Below, in pieces: positions 4,859-5,310 of a stretch of 5,310 nt of DNA. The position numbers and the translations under genes were made by a program. The notes beneath the pieces were generated by a model that made no database searches, had not been told where the DNA came from, and worked only from the letters and a program-made list of their open reading frames with translations. Source of the stretch: Afipia sp. (GTDB taxonomy: Bacteria; Pseudomonadota; Alphaproteobacteria; Rhizobiales; Xanthobacteraceae); NCBI GenBank assembly GCA_026400415.1, contig JAPLPA010000089.1, positions 33,208 through 38,517 of the forward strand, given 5' to 3'. Positions within the stretch are counted from its first letter, which is position 1. Every line of letters starts with the position of its first letter.

Positions 4859-5310
4859 ATGTCGCTCGCTGTTAAAATTTGCGGACTGTCCACACGTGAA
4901 ACCCTTGAGGCTTCGCTTGAGGCAGGTGCCGACATGGTTGGCTTCGTATTCTTCGAGGCCTCGCCCCGCCACGTCAACCTAGGAACGGCGCGCGATTTGG
5001 GGCATATGGCAAAGGGCCGCGCGCTCAAGGTGGCGTTGACCGTCGATGCTGACAATGCGTCATTGTCGAACATCGTCGAGACGTTGCGGCCGGATATACT
5101 TCAATTGCATGGAAACGAAACCGTCGCGCGCGTCCGCGATATCAAGCAGACATTTGGCATTCCAGTGATGAAGGCGATCGCCGTTGATGCAGCGCGCGAT
5201 CTGGATATTCTTCCCGGGTTCGCGACCGTCGCGGATCGTATTCTGTTCGATGCACGCGCGCCTAAGGATGCCAGCCGTCCCGGTGGACTTGGCGTGCCCT
5301 TCGACTGGAA
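4859..5310 (+). CDS. trpF: Phosphoribosylanthranilate isomerase, 3' end outside the window
   Basis: TrpF isomerises phosphoribosylanthranilate to the CdRP intermediate in tryptophan synthesis, in the cytoplasm. The 150 readable residues start MSLAVKICGLSTRETLEASL. Cys8 in KICGL is the expected general base and Asp131 in ILFDAR the expected general acid. Other family marks are GADMVGFVFFEASPRHV (23-39), QLHG (82-85) and GGLGVPFDW (142-150), the phosphate-binding loop leading to FDW. The family is about 200-220 residues, so about a quarter is missing on the right. The ATG at 4859 fits the usual MSL-VKICGL start, but no clear ribosome site precedes it (CTGTTTTTGACG). It follows lapA by 61 bases on the same strand. 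In relatives trpB and trpA usually follow, outside this window. Confidence 0.95.
   Translation, partial: MSLAVKICGLSTRETLEASLEAGADMVGFVFFEASPRHVNLGTARDLGHMAKGRALKVALTVDADNASLSNIVETLRPDILQLHGNETVARVRDIKQTFGIPVMKAIAVDAARDLDILPGFATVADRILFDARAPKDASRPGGLGVPFDW

Noticed and set aside
4541..5073. Minus-strand frames opposite lapA and trpF
   Set aside because: The plus strand encodes recognisable LapA and TrpF here; the minus products show only composition effects.

Overview
The window looks chromosomal and comes from an alphaproteobacterium. Protein similarity recalled from memory (the S1, SppA, IHF-beta and TrpF sequences) and gene order point to the Bradyrhizobium/Nitrobacter/Afipia/Rhodopseudomonas group (Nitrobacteraceae, Hyphomicrobiales). 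The family-level call is inference; no search was run. The sequence is GC-rich throughout, and nothing in it looks like a mobile element, a CRISPR array or an RNA gene of a known class.

Layout from left to right: the 3' half of cmk (cytidylate kinase) runs in from the left edge. It converges on a small minus-strand gene for a 55-residue exported protein of unknown function. A gene-poor stretch of about 490 bases follows, carrying an 8-bp inverted repeat, a likely promoter and a hairpin-rich leader. Next comes rpsA (ribosomal protein S1), which ends at a strong intrinsic terminator. After it are sppA (membrane-anchored signal peptide peptidase), then ihfB (integration host factor beta), lapA (small inner-membrane LapA/DUF1049 protein) and the 5' three quarters of trpF (phosphoribosylanthranilate isomerase), which leaves the window on the right.

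The genes are mostly housekeeping: CMP/dCMP phosphorylation, mRNA capture by the 30S subunit, turnover of membrane-protein remnants, DNA bending, an envelope protein and tryptophan synthesis. The arrangement is a variant of the widespread cmk-rpsA-ihfB-lapA neighbourhood. Here sppA lies between rpsA and ihfB, and trpF follows lapA. ihfB, lapA and trpF have short same-strand gaps and may form one transcript. rpsA and sppA look like separate transcription units.

The main anomaly is in rpsA. The reading frame breaks at about 1770, inside the third S1 domain. The part upstream of the break encodes 255 good residues and the part downstream encodes 295. About 15-16 conserved residues between them are absent. 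The data fit a deletion of about 47 bases that removes the end of domain 3 and shifts the frame. S1 is normally essential, so a sequencing or assembly error is the first explanation to test. A second oddity in the same gene is a Leu (TTG) where the equivalent position in the two preceding domains is Trp. I found no convincing new biological system; the most open questions are the S1 lesion, the structured rpsA leader and the small exported protein.
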